Assembly: GCF_002770725.1 (NCBI RefSeq)
Contig: NZ_NQVN01000001.1
Span: 744,001-808,000 of the forward strand
From: Pleomorphomonas carboxyditropha
GTDB lineage: Bacteria > Pseudomonadota > Alphaproteobacteria > Rhizobiales > Pleomorphomonadaceae
Reading direction: 5' to 3'
Length of the DNA: 64,000 bases
Shown: positions 40,242 to 48,212 of the stretch, one piece after another
How the letters are laid out: each line of letters begins with the position of its first letter
How positions within the stretch are numbered: position 1 is the stretch's first letter
Notes under the pieces: generated by a model
Seen by the model: only the letters and a program-made list of their open reading frames with translations
What the model was told of the DNA's origin: nothing
The model's database searches: none
Program-made: the position numbers and the translations under genes

Positions 40242-41157
40242 TGAGGAACTCCTGATCGGTATCGACGTGTTCGTCGATCTTGATGGTGTAGAGGCCGTTG
40301 CTTTGGCCGAGCTGGCACCAGAACAAAGGCTCGCCGCGGCAGGTCAGCTTGACGCGGCTGCGCGGCGTCGCCTGCAGTTCGAGCACCTGTCCGACCTCGA
40401 AGTTGGAGACGTCCGAAAGGTCGATCAGCCGCTCCTCGAGGATGGCGTCGACGCGCATCTCGGTGCGCTGCACCTCGCTCTGGATCTGGCGCGCCCAGCG
40501 CGGATCGCGCGGCGCCGCCTCGCCGGCCATGGTGTTGGCCAGCGTTTCGCGCACCGGGTTGAGGACCGACTGCGGCAGGACGACGAACATCTCGCCGCCG
40601 CGGTTGAGCGCCTGCAGCAGGAATTTGGCGACCAGCGCCTGGCTGTTGCGCCGGCCGATGATCGCGAAGTCCATGCGCGTCTCAATGCGCTCGAACCTGA
40701 AGACGGTGTCGTGCGGGGCGCCGAAGGCGAGTGGCAGCACCTTGGCCATGCGCTCGAAGATCGCCTGGGCGATGTTGATCTCGATGTTGGAGAACGGCCG
40801 CTCGACGTCGATCGGCGGTTCGCTGCCGTCGGCGCCGAACAGCACCTCGACCATGGAGAAAACGAAGTCCCGGTCGAAGCCGACGAGAATGCGCGAGTCC
40901 CAGGCCGGCACGTGGAAGATGCCGGCGACGGCGTTGGAGTCGTATTCGTCCAGCACGTCGTCGATGCGCGACGGCGCGATGTTGGAGAGCGAGAAGTAGG
41001 CCGGCGAGGCCGACATCTGGCGAAGGCTATCGGCGCAATGCGTCGCCAGGCGATCGAAGGCGACGTGCAGCATCGGGATGCGGTCGACCGAGATGCCGCT
41101 CGCGTCGAGGAGCTTGTCGGACACGGGACGGGTGGTGGTATGCAGGCTGGCCATCAT
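40222..41157 (-). CDS. fliM: FliM, motor switch protein
   Basis: This 311-residue protein carries the CheC-like middle domain (PAYFSLSNIAPSRIDDVLDEYDSNAVAGIFHVPAWDSRILVGFDRDFVFSMVEVLFGADG) and a C-terminal SpoA domain (LSDVSNFEVGQVLELQATPRSRVKLTCRGEPLFWCQLGQSNGLYTIKI). The N-terminal CheY-binding motif is divergent, as in other rhizobia. It overlaps motA by one base upstream and the small membrane protein downstream. Confidence 0.94.
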   Translation of the reverse strand: MMASLHTTTRPVSDKLLDASGISVDRIPMLHVAFDRLATHCADSLRQMSASPAYFSLSNIAPSRIDDVLDEYDSNAVAGIFHVPAWDSRILVGFDRDFVFSMVEVLFGADGSEPPIDVERPFSNIEINIAQAIFERMAKVLPLAFGAPHDTVFRFERIETRMDFAIIGRRNSQALVAKFLLQALNRGGEMFVVLPQSVLNPVRETLANTMAGEAAPRDPRWARQIQSEVQRTEMRVDAILEERLIDLSDVSNFEVGQVLELQATPRSRVKLTCRGEPLFWCQLGQSNGLYTIKIDEHVDTDQEFLNDILSR

Positions 41158-42056
41158 CAGGCGGCGCTCCGCTGGCTGGTCTCACCGGCCTTGGCGGCCG
41201 GCACGGGCGAGGAGATGACTTCGTCCTCGACGTCGTCGATGGTCGGCCGCTGGTGGGCGGGGATGGTCTTGCGTCCGTATTCCAGGGCGATCTGCGGCAC
41301 GGCGCCGTTCATGGAGGCGATCAGCGTCTGCTTGATCAGGATATAGGGGGCGAGCTGGCGTTCGCGCGTCACCTTGATCTTGCCGGCGATCGGCGCCACG
41401 ACGCCGTAGGACAGGAAGATGCCGCCGAAGGTGCCGACCAGGGCGGCACCGATCAGCGCGCCGAGGATCTGCGGCGACTGGTCGATCGCCCCCATCGCCT
41501 TGATGACGCCGAGCACGGCGGCGACGATGCCGAGCGCCGGCAACGCCTCGGCGATCGCCCCGAGGGCCAGGTAGGGCATCAGCCGCTCGTGGGCGATGGT
41601 CTGGATTTCCTCGTCCATCAGTTGCTCGACCTCGTGCGGCCGGGCGTTGCCGACGATGATCAGGCGGAAGTAGTCGCAAATGAAGGCCCGCATTTCCAGG
41701 TCTCTGGTGACATAGGGCACCTTCTGGAAAATCTCGGAATTCTCTGGATCCTCGATGTGCTTCTCGACATCGCTGCGGCCCTTGGACCGCAACTCGCGCA
41801 TCAGGGCGTAGAGCACCTCGAGCACGCCGAGATAGTGCTGCCGCCGCGGTACGTTGCCGGACACGGCGTCGAGGATGCCGCGGCCGGTGTCGCGCACGGT
41901 GCGCAGCGTATTGCCAACGATGAAAATGCCGAGGGCGGTGCCGCCGATGATCACGAACTCCCACGGCTGCCACAACACGGTGAGATGTCCACCAAGCGCC
42001 GCGTAGCCGCCGAGCAAGGAGCCGATCGCGATGATGAAGCCGATCAAACTACCCAA
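41157..42056 (-). CDS. motA: MotA, flagellar stator protein
   Basis: This 299-residue stator protein has four membrane segments. It opens MGSLIGFIIAIGSLLGGYAALGGHLTVLWQPWEFVIIGGTALG and has the later pair near residues 170-225 (LGIVAAVLGVIKAMGAIDQSPQ, then AALVGTFGGIFLSYGVVAPIAGKI). A charged cytoplasmic loop contacts FliG. The start codon is TTG with AAGGAA upstream. It begins the operon motA-fliM-orf-fliN-fliG-flhB-orf. It is divergent from the DUF1217 gene across 132 bp with two facing boxes. Confidence 0.96.
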   Translation of the reverse strand: MGSLIGFIIAIGSLLGGYAALGGHLTVLWQPWEFVIIGGTALGIFIVGNTLRTVRDTGRGILDAVSGNVPRRQHYLGVLEVLYALMRELRSKGRSDVEKHIEDPENSEIFQKVPYVTRDLEMRAFICDYFRLIIVGNARPHEVEQLMDEEIQTIAHERLMPYLALGAIAEALPALGIVAAVLGVIKAMGAIDQSPQILGALIGAALVGTFGGIFLSYGVVAPIAGKIKVTRERQLAPYILIKQTLIASMNGAVPQIALEYGRKTIPAHQRPTIDDVEDEVISSPVPAAKAGETSQRSAA

Positions 42057-42105
42057 GGCCCTGTTCCTTCTCGTGATTGCCTGCCGTCGGGTCTAGGCGG
42101 CGAGG

Positions 42106-42120
42106 CTTGTGCGAGGCTTG
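42106..42120 (-). promoter_or_regulatory. Flagellar box ahead of motA
   Basis: In the direction of transcription it reads CAAGCCTCGCACAAG, 13 of 15 to the consensus, ending 49 bp before the motA TTG. It holds two CAAG half-sites at an 11-bp period. Confidence 0.65.
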
Positions 42121-42132
42121 GGACGCCGCGCG

Positions 42133-42147
42133 CCAGCCACGAGCAAG
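42133..42147 (+). promoter_or_regulatory. Flagellar box ahead of the DUF1217 gene
   Basis: On the plus strand it reads CCAGCCACGAGCAAG, 13 of 15 to the consensus, ending 41 bp before the ATG at 42189. It faces the opposite way from the motA box, as the divergent gene arrangement requires. Confidence 0.65.
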
Positions 42148-42188
42148 CTTCGGCCGGCAATCATCGGGAACGGATAAGGAGAAAGGCC

Positions 42189-43313
42189 ATGCTGTCGACG
42201 CCGCTCAGCTTTCAGATGATCACGCGCGACATGTCGGCGACGCTGAAGCGCACGGCGGCCCAGCCGGACGTCAAGCGGGCGACCGAATATTATCAGGAGA
42301 ATATCGGCAAGGTTACCAGCATCGACGGGTTCCTCGACGATCAGCGGCTCTATTCCTACGCGATGAAAGCCTTCGGTCTCGAGGACATGACCTATGCCAA
42401 GGCATTCATGCGCAAGGTGCTGGAAAGCGACCTCAGCGACAGCGCCAGCTTCGCCAACAAGCTGGTCGACAAGCGCTACCAGGAGTTCGCCAAGGCCTTC
42501 TCCTTCCTGACGCCATCGGCGCAGAGCGAGGACGCGCTGGCCGACATCGAAAAGAAATACACCGAGAACGCCACCAAGCAGGGCGACTCGCAGTCGCTGA
42601 TCAGGCTCGGCACGCTCGCCTACGAAAAGTCGCTGTCGGCCGTGAAGACCGTCGACGACTTCCTCGCCGACGATGCGCTGGTCGCCTACGCCACCACGGC
42701 CTTCGGCGTCGATCCGCCGGGCACGGCGGCCAACGCCAAGATCTTCCTCAAGCGCATCCTGACCTCCGACCCCGCCGACGCCGACAGCTTCGCCGCCAGC
42801 CAGACCAAGTCGGCCTGGAAGGACTTCGCCGCCGCCTTCAACTTCTCCGAAGACGGCAACGTCCGCATCCAGACGAGCGACCAGGCGACGGACACCGTAT
42901 CGAGCTACCTGCGGCAGACCGTCGAGGTGCAGGCCGGCGAGGAGAACGAAGGCGTGCGCCTCGCGCTTTACTTCGAGCGCAAGGCATCGACCATCACCTC
43001 CGGCTACAGCATCCTCGCCGACACCGCGCTGCTGACGGTGGTGCAGACGGCGCTTGGGCTGTCGTCGCAGACCAGCAATGCCGACATCGACGTCCAGGCG
43101 TCCTACATCGAGAGCCGGCTCGATATCAAAAGCCTGTCCGATCCCGCCGAGCTCAAGAAGTTTCTCACCCGCTTCACGGCCTTGTGGGAGGCCGCCAACC
43201 CCAGCAGCACGGCGACGACTTCGGTCGCCACCCTGATCACCGGCCAGAGCAGCTCGGTGATGAGCGCGGACATGCTGATGAGCCTGCAAGGGCTGAAGCT
43301 CGGAGGTCTTTGA
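42189..43313 (+). CDS. DUF1217 family flagellar-locus protein
   Basis: This 374-residue protein matches DUF1217, a family seen almost only in alphaproteobacterial flagellar loci ahead of flgF and fliI. The domain repeats: YYQENIGKVTSIDGFLDDQRLYSYAMKAFGLEDMTYAKAFMRKVLESD and, further on, VDDFLADDALVAYATTAFGVDP with LKRILTSDPAD. A third, weaker copy follows in the C-terminal part (ILADTALLTVVQTALGLS). The three-fold repeat suggests an elongated helical protein. It could be an export chaperone or an exported component; its role is not known. The ATG at 42189 was chosen over the longer frame, which runs into the motA promoter. Confidence 0.85.
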   Translation: MLSTPLSFQMITRDMSATLKRTAAQPDVKRATEYYQENIGKVTSIDGFLDDQRLYSYAMKAFGLEDMTYAKAFMRKVLESDLSDSASFANKLVDKRYQEFAKAFSFLTPSAQSEDALADIEKKYTENATKQGDSQSLIRLGTLAYEKSLSAVKTVDDFLADDALVAYATTAFGVDPPGTAANAKIFLKRILTSDPADADSFAASQTKSAWKDFAAAFNFSEDGNVRIQTSDQATDTVSSYLRQTVEVQAGEENEGVRLALYFERKASTITSGYSILADTALLTVVQTALGLSSQTSNADIDVQASYIESRLDIKSLSDPAELKKFLTRFTALWEAANPSSTATTSVATLITGQSSSVMSADMLMSLQGLKLGGL

Positions 43314-43316
43314 ACA

Positions 43317-44042
43317 GTGCAGAGTTCTCTCTACGTCTCCCTGTCGGCCCAGGTGGCGCTCGCCAACCGGCTCGACACGCTGGCCACCAACGTCGCCAAT
43401 CTGTCCACCGCCGCCTATCGCGCCGACGAGGTGAAGTTCGACACCTATCTGTCGCGGGCCGGCAGCGATCCCGTCGCCTATTCGTCGACCGGCGAGACCT
43501 TCATCTCCCGCGCCAAGGGCGGCCTGCGCCAGACCGGCAACGATCTCGACGTCGCGGTCGACGGCGAGGGCTGGCTGGCCGTGCAGACGCCGACCGGCAA
43601 CGTCTATACCCGCGACGGCCGTCTGCAGATCTCGGCGGACGGCGTGCTCCAGACCGTGGCGGGCAACCCCATCCTGGATCCGGGCGGCGCCTCGATCCTC
43701 GTCGATACCGACGCCGGGCGCCTGACGATCGGCCAGGACGGCATGATTTCCCAGAATGGCCGGGCGATCGGCGCCATCGGCCTGTTTTCGATCCCCGACG
43801 AGGCGAAGCTGTCGCGCGGCACCAATTCCGGCGTCATTCCCGATCGGCCGGCCGTGCCGGTGGTCGACTTCGTCGGCCAGGGCGTCGCGCAGGGCTTCGT
43901 CGAGGAAGCCAACGTCAATCCCGTGCTCGAGATGACCCGCCTCATCGAGGTGACGCGGGCCTTCGAGCAGGTCACCGCCGCGTCGTCCAAGTCGGAGCAG
44001 TCGATGCAGGACGCCATCAAGAGGCTCGGGCAGGTCACGTGA
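43317..44042 (+). CDS. flgF: FlgF, proximal rod protein
   Basis: This 241-residue rod protein has the start MQSSLYVSLSAQVALANRLDTLATNVANLSTAAYRADEVKF, the motif GEGWLAVQTPTGNVYTRDGRLQIS and the C-terminal EANVNPVLEMTRLIEVTRAFEQVTAASSKSEQSMQDAI. The start codon is GTG, 3 nt after the DUF1217 stop. It overlaps fliI by 4 nt. Confidence 0.93.
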   Translation: MQSSLYVSLSAQVALANRLDTLATNVANLSTAAYRADEVKFDTYLSRAGSDPVAYSSTGETFISRAKGGLRQTGNDLDVAVDGEGWLAVQTPTGNVYTRDGRLQISADGVLQTVAGNPILDPGGASILVDTDAGRLTIGQDGMISQNGRAIGAIGLFSIPDEAKLSRGTNSGVIPDRPAVPVVDFVGQGVAQGFVEEANVNPVLEMTRLIEVTRAFEQVTAASSKSEQSMQDAIKRLGQVT

Positions 44043-45388
44043 CAAAATCTCCCGGCCTCGAAGAACTCGCCGACCGCGTCGCCACCGCCGCCCACGAGCT
44101 CGGCTATGTCCGGGTCGGCGGCCGGGTGTCGGCCGTGGCGCCCGACGCCTTTCGCCTGCGCGGCCTGTCGCGGCACGTCCGCCTGGGCGACCGCATCGAG
44201 ATCGCCACCGCCGACGGGCCGGGCCTCGCCGAGGTGCTGCGCATCGACGGCGACGGCGTCACCGTCAAACCCTTCGCGCCGCGTCTCGACGTCGGCCTCG
44301 GCGCTGCCGCCTGGCACGCCGGACCGGTGGTGCTCGCCCCGCATCCGTCCTGGAAGGGACGCGTCATCGACGCCATGGCGGCGCCGGTCGACGGGCTCGG
44401 ACCGCTCACGCCCGGTACCGCCACGGTGCCCGTCGACGGCCGGCCGCCCAACGCGCTGCGTCGGGCCCGCGTCAAGAAGCCGATCCGCACCGGCGTGCGC
44501 GCCTTCGACCTGTTCACGCCGATCTGCGCCGGCCAGCGCATCGGCATCTTCGCGGGCTCCGGCGTCGGCAAGTCGACGACGCTCTCGATGATCGCCCGCT
44601 CGCGCGCCTTCGACACGGTGGTGATCGCCCTGGTCGGCGAACGCGGCCGCGAGGTGCGCGAGTTCCTCGACGATTCCCTCGGCGACAACCGCGCCCGCTC
44701 GGTCACCGTGGTGGCGACCGGCGACGAGAGCCCGATGATGCGTCGCCTGGCGCCGCGCACGGCCATGGCGGTCGCCGAATATTTCCGCGACCGCGGCGAG
44801 GAAGTGCTGCTGATCGTCGATTCGGTGACCCGCTATGCCCACGCCGCCCGCGACGTGGCGCTCGCCGCCGGCGAGCCGGCGGTGGCGCGCGGCTACGCGC
44901 CGAGCGTCTTCACCACCCTGCCGGAGCTGCTGGAGCGGGCGGGGCCCGGCGAGGAAGGCGGCGGCTCGATCACCGGCGTGTTCGCCGTCCTCGTCGACGG
45001 CGACGACCACAACGACCCCGTCGCCGACAACATTCGCGGCACGCTCGACGGCCATATCGTGCTCGACCGGGCGATCGCCGATCAGGGCCGATATCCGGCC
45101 GTCAACGTGCTGGCGTCGATCTCGCGTCTTGCCCAGCACGTCTGGAGCCGCGAGGAGCGCGATCTCGTGTTGCGGCTCCGCAGCCTGATCGCCCGCTTCG
45201 AGGACACGCGCGACCTGCGCCTGATGGGCGGCTACCAGGCCGGACAGGATTCCGAGCTCGACCAGGCGGTGTCGCTGGTGCCGCGCATCTACGACGGCCT
45301 GCGCCAGAACCCGACCGATCCGCTCAGCCAGGATGCCTTCCGCGAGCTCGCCGAGAAGATGCAGCCGCCGCCGGCGACGACGGGTTGA
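44039..45388 (+). CDS. fliI: FliI, flagellar export ATPase
   Basis: This 449-residue F1-beta-like ATPase energises the flagellar type III export system. Walker A (AGSGVGKST) is at residues 172-180, Walker B is in EEVLLIVDSVTRYA, and the T3SS ATPase segment GEEGGGSITGVFAVLVDGDDHNDPVADNIRGTLDGHIVLDR follows. The GTG start overlaps the flgF stop (GTGA). Its partner FliH is encoded in another operon. A bidirectional terminator follows. Confidence 0.96.
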   Translation: MTKSPGLEELADRVATAAHELGYVRVGGRVSAVAPDAFRLRGLSRHVRLGDRIEIATADGPGLAEVLRIDGDGVTVKPFAPRLDVGLGAAAWHAGPVVLAPHPSWKGRVIDAMAAPVDGLGPLTPGTATVPVDGRPPNALRRARVKKPIRTGVRAFDLFTPICAGQRIGIFAGSGVGKSTTLSMIARSRAFDTVVIALVGERGREVREFLDDSLGDNRARSVTVVATGDESPMMRRLAPRTAMAVAEYFRDRGEEVLLIVDSVTRYAHAARDVALAAGEPAVARGYAPSVFTTLPELLERAGPGEEGGGSITGVFAVLVDGDDHNDPVADNIRGTLDGHIVLDRAIADQGRYPAVNVLASISRLAQHVWSREERDLVLRLRSLIARFEDTRDLRLMGGYQAGQDSELDQAVSLVPRIYDGLRQNPTDPLSQDAFRELAEKMQPPPATTG

Positions 45389-45411
45389 CCGGCGGCGCCA
45401 TTGTGGCAAGG

Positions 45412-45447
45412 AAAAAGGCGGCCCTCCGCGAAGGAGAGCCGCCTTTT
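45412..45447. terminator. Bidirectional terminator between fliI and the flgJ operon
   Basis: A long stem, AAAAGGCGGC paired with GCCGCCTTTT plus an inner CCTCC/GGAG helix, lies between the convergent fliI (ends 45388) and the gene ending at 45480. It has A-runs and T-runs on both sides, so it can serve both strands. Confidence 0.88.
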
Positions 45448-45479
45448 CCGTTGGGCGCTTTACAGGTTGACGGCGGACG

Positions 45480-45935
45480 TCACTGTTTCATGGCGTCGCG
45501 CGAGAAATAGCCGATCTGGTCGACCAGGACCTCCTGGACGATGTCGCTCTTCAGGCGGACGTTGACCCTCTGGCGGATGCCGTCGGCGAAGGCCTTGAGG
45601 TCGTAGCGCTGGATGTGATCGAGATCGACGCTGTCGTCGCCGTAGATCGTCCGGAAGGCCTCGTCGGTGACGAACAGTTCCGGCGGCACCGGCGCCTCCT
45701 TGAGGCGGGTGCTGTCGGCAGTGAATACGAGCTCGAGGACGCTGTAGCCCATGAGCTTGCCGTCGCGGATCATCGGCACGTTGATCGGCTCGGTCTTGAC
45801 GTATTGCAGGCCCTCCCAGGTCGGCTCGCCGGCCGGCTTGGCTATGCTGCCGTTGACCAGCCACCAGGCGGCGCCATAGGCCGACAGGAGCGTGACGACG
45901 CAGACCCAGAGGCCCGTCAGGAAAATGCGGCTCAT
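45480..45935 (-). CDS. Membrane-anchored hypothetical protein of the flagellar locus
   Basis: This 151-residue protein has one N-terminal membrane segment (about residues 3-25) and a periplasmic domain. The domain includes YSVLELVFTADSTRLKEAPVPPELFVTDEAFRTIYGD and a C-terminal helix region FADGIRQRVNVRLKSDIVQEVLVDQIGYFSRDAM. The layout (one anchor plus a small periplasmic domain ending in a conserved strand) recalls FliL, but motif similarity is too weak to name it. It overlaps the FlgN-like gene by 4 nt, and the operon ends here. Confidence 0.62.
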   Translation of the reverse strand: MSRIFLTGLWVCVVTLLSAYGAAWWLVNGSIAKPAGEPTWEGLQYVKTEPINVPMIRDGKLMGYSVLELVFTADSTRLKEAPVPPELFVTDEAFRTIYGDDSVDLDHIQRYDLKAFADGIRQRVNVRLKSDIVQEVLVDQIGYFSRDAMKQ

Positions 45936-46393
45936 TGCGGCAGCGTCCACAGGCGCTGCGGCGGCGCGTAGGTGCCGTCGGACTCGGCGTCGCGGATGGC
46001 GGCGGTGAGGATGGCCGAGATTTCGCGCGTGGCGTCGAGATGGGTCTTGAGCAGCAGCCGGTTGCGCTCGAGCTGGTCGCGGAAGCTTTCGAGCCGATCG
46101 CGCAGGTCGTCGCCGATGCTCAGCGGATCGACGAGGCGCATGGCGCGCGTCAGTTCCAGGAGGCCGTGGCTCTTGCGATAGTTGAGGTCTTCGAAGGCCG
46201 GCGTCTCGCCGGCCCGGAGCGACTGCGTCTCCTGGTCCACCACCTGCTCGAGGCGGGCGATGGCCTTGAGGAGCGCCAGCACCTCGATCGGCGTGCTGCC
46301 GTCCGGGTTGCTCCAGGCGTCGAGGGTCACGGGCAGGGCCGTCGGGGCGGCGGCTTCGGTTGGAGGGGCGACGGCGGCGAACGGTTCGTCCAT
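45932..46393 (-). CDS. FlgN-like flagellar chaperone
   Basis: This 153-residue, mostly helical protein has VLALLKAIARLEQVVDQETQSLRAGETPAFEDLNYRKSHGLLELTRAM followed by a long helical C-terminal part (LRDRLESFRDQLERNRLLLKTHLDATREIS). Size, helical pattern and place next to flgJ suggest FlgN, the export chaperone for the hook-filament junction proteins FlgK and FlgL. Sequence similarity is modest. The ATG at 46393 has GGAG 7 nt upstream; a TTG at 46408 is the alternative. Confidence 0.6.
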   Translation of the reverse strand: MDEPFAAVAPPTEAAAPTALPVTLDAWSNPDGSTPIEVLALLKAIARLEQVVDQETQSLRAGETPAFEDLNYRKSHGLLELTRAMRLVDPLSIGDDLRDRLESFRDQLERNRLLLKTHLDATREISAILTAAIRDAESDGTYAPPQRLWTLPQ

Positions 46394-46420
46394 CAGGAAA
46401 CTCCGCAATAAGGTCGGACG

Positions 46421-47002
46421 TCAGATACGCGGGACGGTTGACAGAAGCGCCGCGAGGCGCAGCGGGGGGGCGCCGGCGGTGCCGGCGTCGAGATTGGCGA
46501 CATGGCCGGCAACGAGGTGGTCGGCGATGCCGATGCCGCCGGCCTTGGCCATCTGCTTGCCGAGTTGATCGGACAGCATGGATTTCCAGACGTCGCCGGC
46601 CGTGCCGGAGCCGTAGACGTTCTCGGCGCCTTCGGGAAGCATCGAGCCGATGAAGGTGCTGAGCACCATCGCCTCGAAGCTTTCGAGCGCCTTGGAACGG
46701 CGGTCGCCGGCGGCGGCCGCGGCGTCATCGACGCGGCTCGCCAGGGCGGTTTCGTTCTGAAGGCGCAGACGGGCGCGATGAAGATCGAAGGGGGCCGACG
46801 GCGCCGGGTCGACCACCGGCGTGGCGTCGGCCAGGGCCGTCAGGGCGGCGCCGGTCTCGGAAGCCTTGGGCATCAGATCGGCAAAGGCGGTGCCGGCGGT
46901 GCCGGCCAGTTGGTCGAGCTTGGCTGTCGCCACCTTGAGCCGCTCGGGATCGGCGGCGCGGGCAACGTCGAGAATGATATCCGATGGGGGAGAGATGGCC
47001 AT
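46421..47002 (-). CDS. flgJ: FlgJ/CheL-type rod-binding protein
   Basis: This 193-residue protein carries the rod-binding domain at the C terminus (KALESFEAMVLSTFIGSMLPEGAENVYGSGTAGDVWKSMLSDQLGKQMAKAGGIGIADHLV). It has no muramidase domain, as in other alphaproteobacteria, where the protein is also called CheL. Peptidoglycan opening is probably done by the separate transglycosylase at 22138-22713. A flagellar box lies 43 bp upstream. It heads a three-gene operon. Confidence 0.88.
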   Translation of the reverse strand: MAISPPSDIILDVARAADPERLKVATAKLDQLAGTAGTAFADLMPKASETGAALTALADATPVVDPAPSAPFDLHRARLRLQNETALASRVDDAAAAAGDRRSKALESFEAMVLSTFIGSMLPEGAENVYGSGTAGDVWKSMLSDQLGKQMAKAGGIGIADHLVAGHVANLDAGTAGAPPLRLAALLSTVPRI

Positions 47003-47045
47003 CAGCGTCCTCCGGAAACGTCGCGAAACAGATTAGCCGACCGAG

Positions 47046-47060
47046 CTTAAGCGAGGCTGG
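47046..47060 (-). promoter_or_regulatory. Flagellar box ahead of flgJ
   Basis: In the direction of transcription it reads CCAGCCTCGCTTAAG, 13 of 15 to the consensus, ending 43 bp before the flgJ ATG. It overlaps the last codons of the upstream FliJ-like gene, so flgJ has its own control point. Confidence 0.6.
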
Positions 47061-47460
47061 CGTGTCGGCGCCGGGCGAGCGCGCCTTCGACGAGGCTTTC
47101 GAGCTGGCGCTTCTCGTCGTCCGCCGCGACGCCGGCCTCCAGCCGGCCGATCACCGTTTCGGCAAAGCGGGTGTTGCGCGCCTCGGTCAGCACGGCGGCG
47201 ATCTGCTGCGCCTTCAAGGGCTCCAGCAACGCCTTGCGCTCGGTGAGCCGCCTGAGGCGGGCCGCCATGTGGCCGGCGAACAGGCCGTGCAGCGGTGTGT
47301 CGTCGTTGAGGGTGGCGATCAGGGCGGTGCATTTCTCGTCGATGTCGGCCTCCTCGCGCATCACGCGGGCAAGGCGCAGTTCCTCGACCTGCTTGAGCTG
47401 CCGGCGGAGGTCGGCGATGCGGCGCATGGTGTCGAGGCGCTTCTTGTCGGGTGCGCTCAT
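47047..47460 (-). CDS. FliJ-like coiled-coil protein
   Basis: This 137-residue protein is almost wholly helical and charged (MRRIADLRRQLKQVEELRLARVMREEADIDEKCTALIATL, then ARLRRLTERKALLEPLKAQQIAAVLTEARNTRFAETVIGRL). This is the pattern of FliJ, the coiled-coil stalk of the export ATPase. Sequence motifs are not diagnostic. It overlaps fliR by 4 nt and ends the flgE operon. A locus-specific helical protein of other function remains possible. Confidence 0.55.
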   Translation of the reverse strand: MSAPDKKRLDTMRRIADLRRQLKQVEELRLARVMREEADIDEKCTALIATLNDDTPLHGLFAGHMAARLRRLTERKALLEPLKAQQIAAVLTEARNTRFAETVIGRLEAGVAADDEKRQLESLVEGALARRRHASLA

Positions 47461-48212
47461 TGGGAGGCCAGCCAATCGGAAAAGCCGAGCACGAACAGTT
47501 GCTGGAACTCGACGGCGGTGACGTAGAACAGCATCAGCCCGCCGAACAGCACGAAGGGCATCGAGATGAAGTAGACCGGGATCGCCGGCGTCATCTTGTT
47601 GACGAGGCCGAGGGTGAAGTTGACCACCAGGCCGTAGATGATGAAGGGGCTGGCAAGGCGCAGCGCCAGCCAGAAGGCGGTCGACAGCGTGTCGGTCACC
47701 TCGATCAGGCTGCCCTGCGGGTCGAAGGCGCCGGCCACCGGCAGCACCTTGTAGGAGGAGACGACCGCTTCCAGCACCTTGGCGTGCTGATCGGTCAGGA
47801 AGAACATCAGCGTCGCCGTCAGCATGATCAGCGCCGTCATGGCCGGCAGGGCCTCCTGATCCTCGATCGCCGTATCGGGCATCGAAAAGCCGACGGTCAT
47901 CGCCATGGCGTGCGACAGCATCTGCAGGGCGAGGAAGAACAGGCGGCCGAGGAAGCCGATGAACAGGCCGGTGAACGTCTCGGCGGCGATGAGGCGCAGC
48001 AGCGTCACCGGCGCATCGTCGGTGATGGCGGCGGCGGCCTCGTCGACCAGCATCGGCGCCACGGCGAGCGTCAGGCCGAAGGCGAGAAACAGGCGGACCT
48101 GCATGGGAACGCGGGCGCTGGAGATGCCGACCATCACCATCATCGCGCCGCCGATGCGGCAAAACAGCAGGCAGACGGCCAGAATGGTGGTCGAGCCGAT
48201 GATGCCGGTCAT
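47457..48212 (-). CDS. fliR: FliR, flagellar export gate protein
   Basis: This 251-residue polytopic protein has about six membrane segments. It opens [55 protein letters not shown]. It shows the family pattern around [32 protein letters not shown] and [43 protein letters not shown]. It forms the export gate with FliP and FliQ. It overlaps flhA upstream (ATGA). Confidence 0.94.
   Translation of the reverse strand: MTGIIGSTTILAVCLLFCRIGGAMMVMVGISSARVPMQVRLFLAFGLTLAVAPMLVDEAAAAITDDAPVTLLRLIAAETFTGLFIGFLGRLFFLALQMLSHAMAMTVGFSMPDTAIEDQEALPAMTALIMLTATLMFFLTDQHAKVLEAVVSSYKVLPVAGAFDPQGSLIEVTDTLSTAFWLALRLASPFIIYGLVVNFTLGLVNKMTPAIPVYFISMPFVLFGGLMLFYVTAVEFQQLFVLGFSDWLASQ

Noticed and set aside
42093-45409. 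Long minus-strand open frames opposite DUF1217, flgF and fliI
   Set aside because: Translations are low in complexity, rich in Arg, Gly and Asp, and show no domain, while the plus-strand genes are unmistakable.
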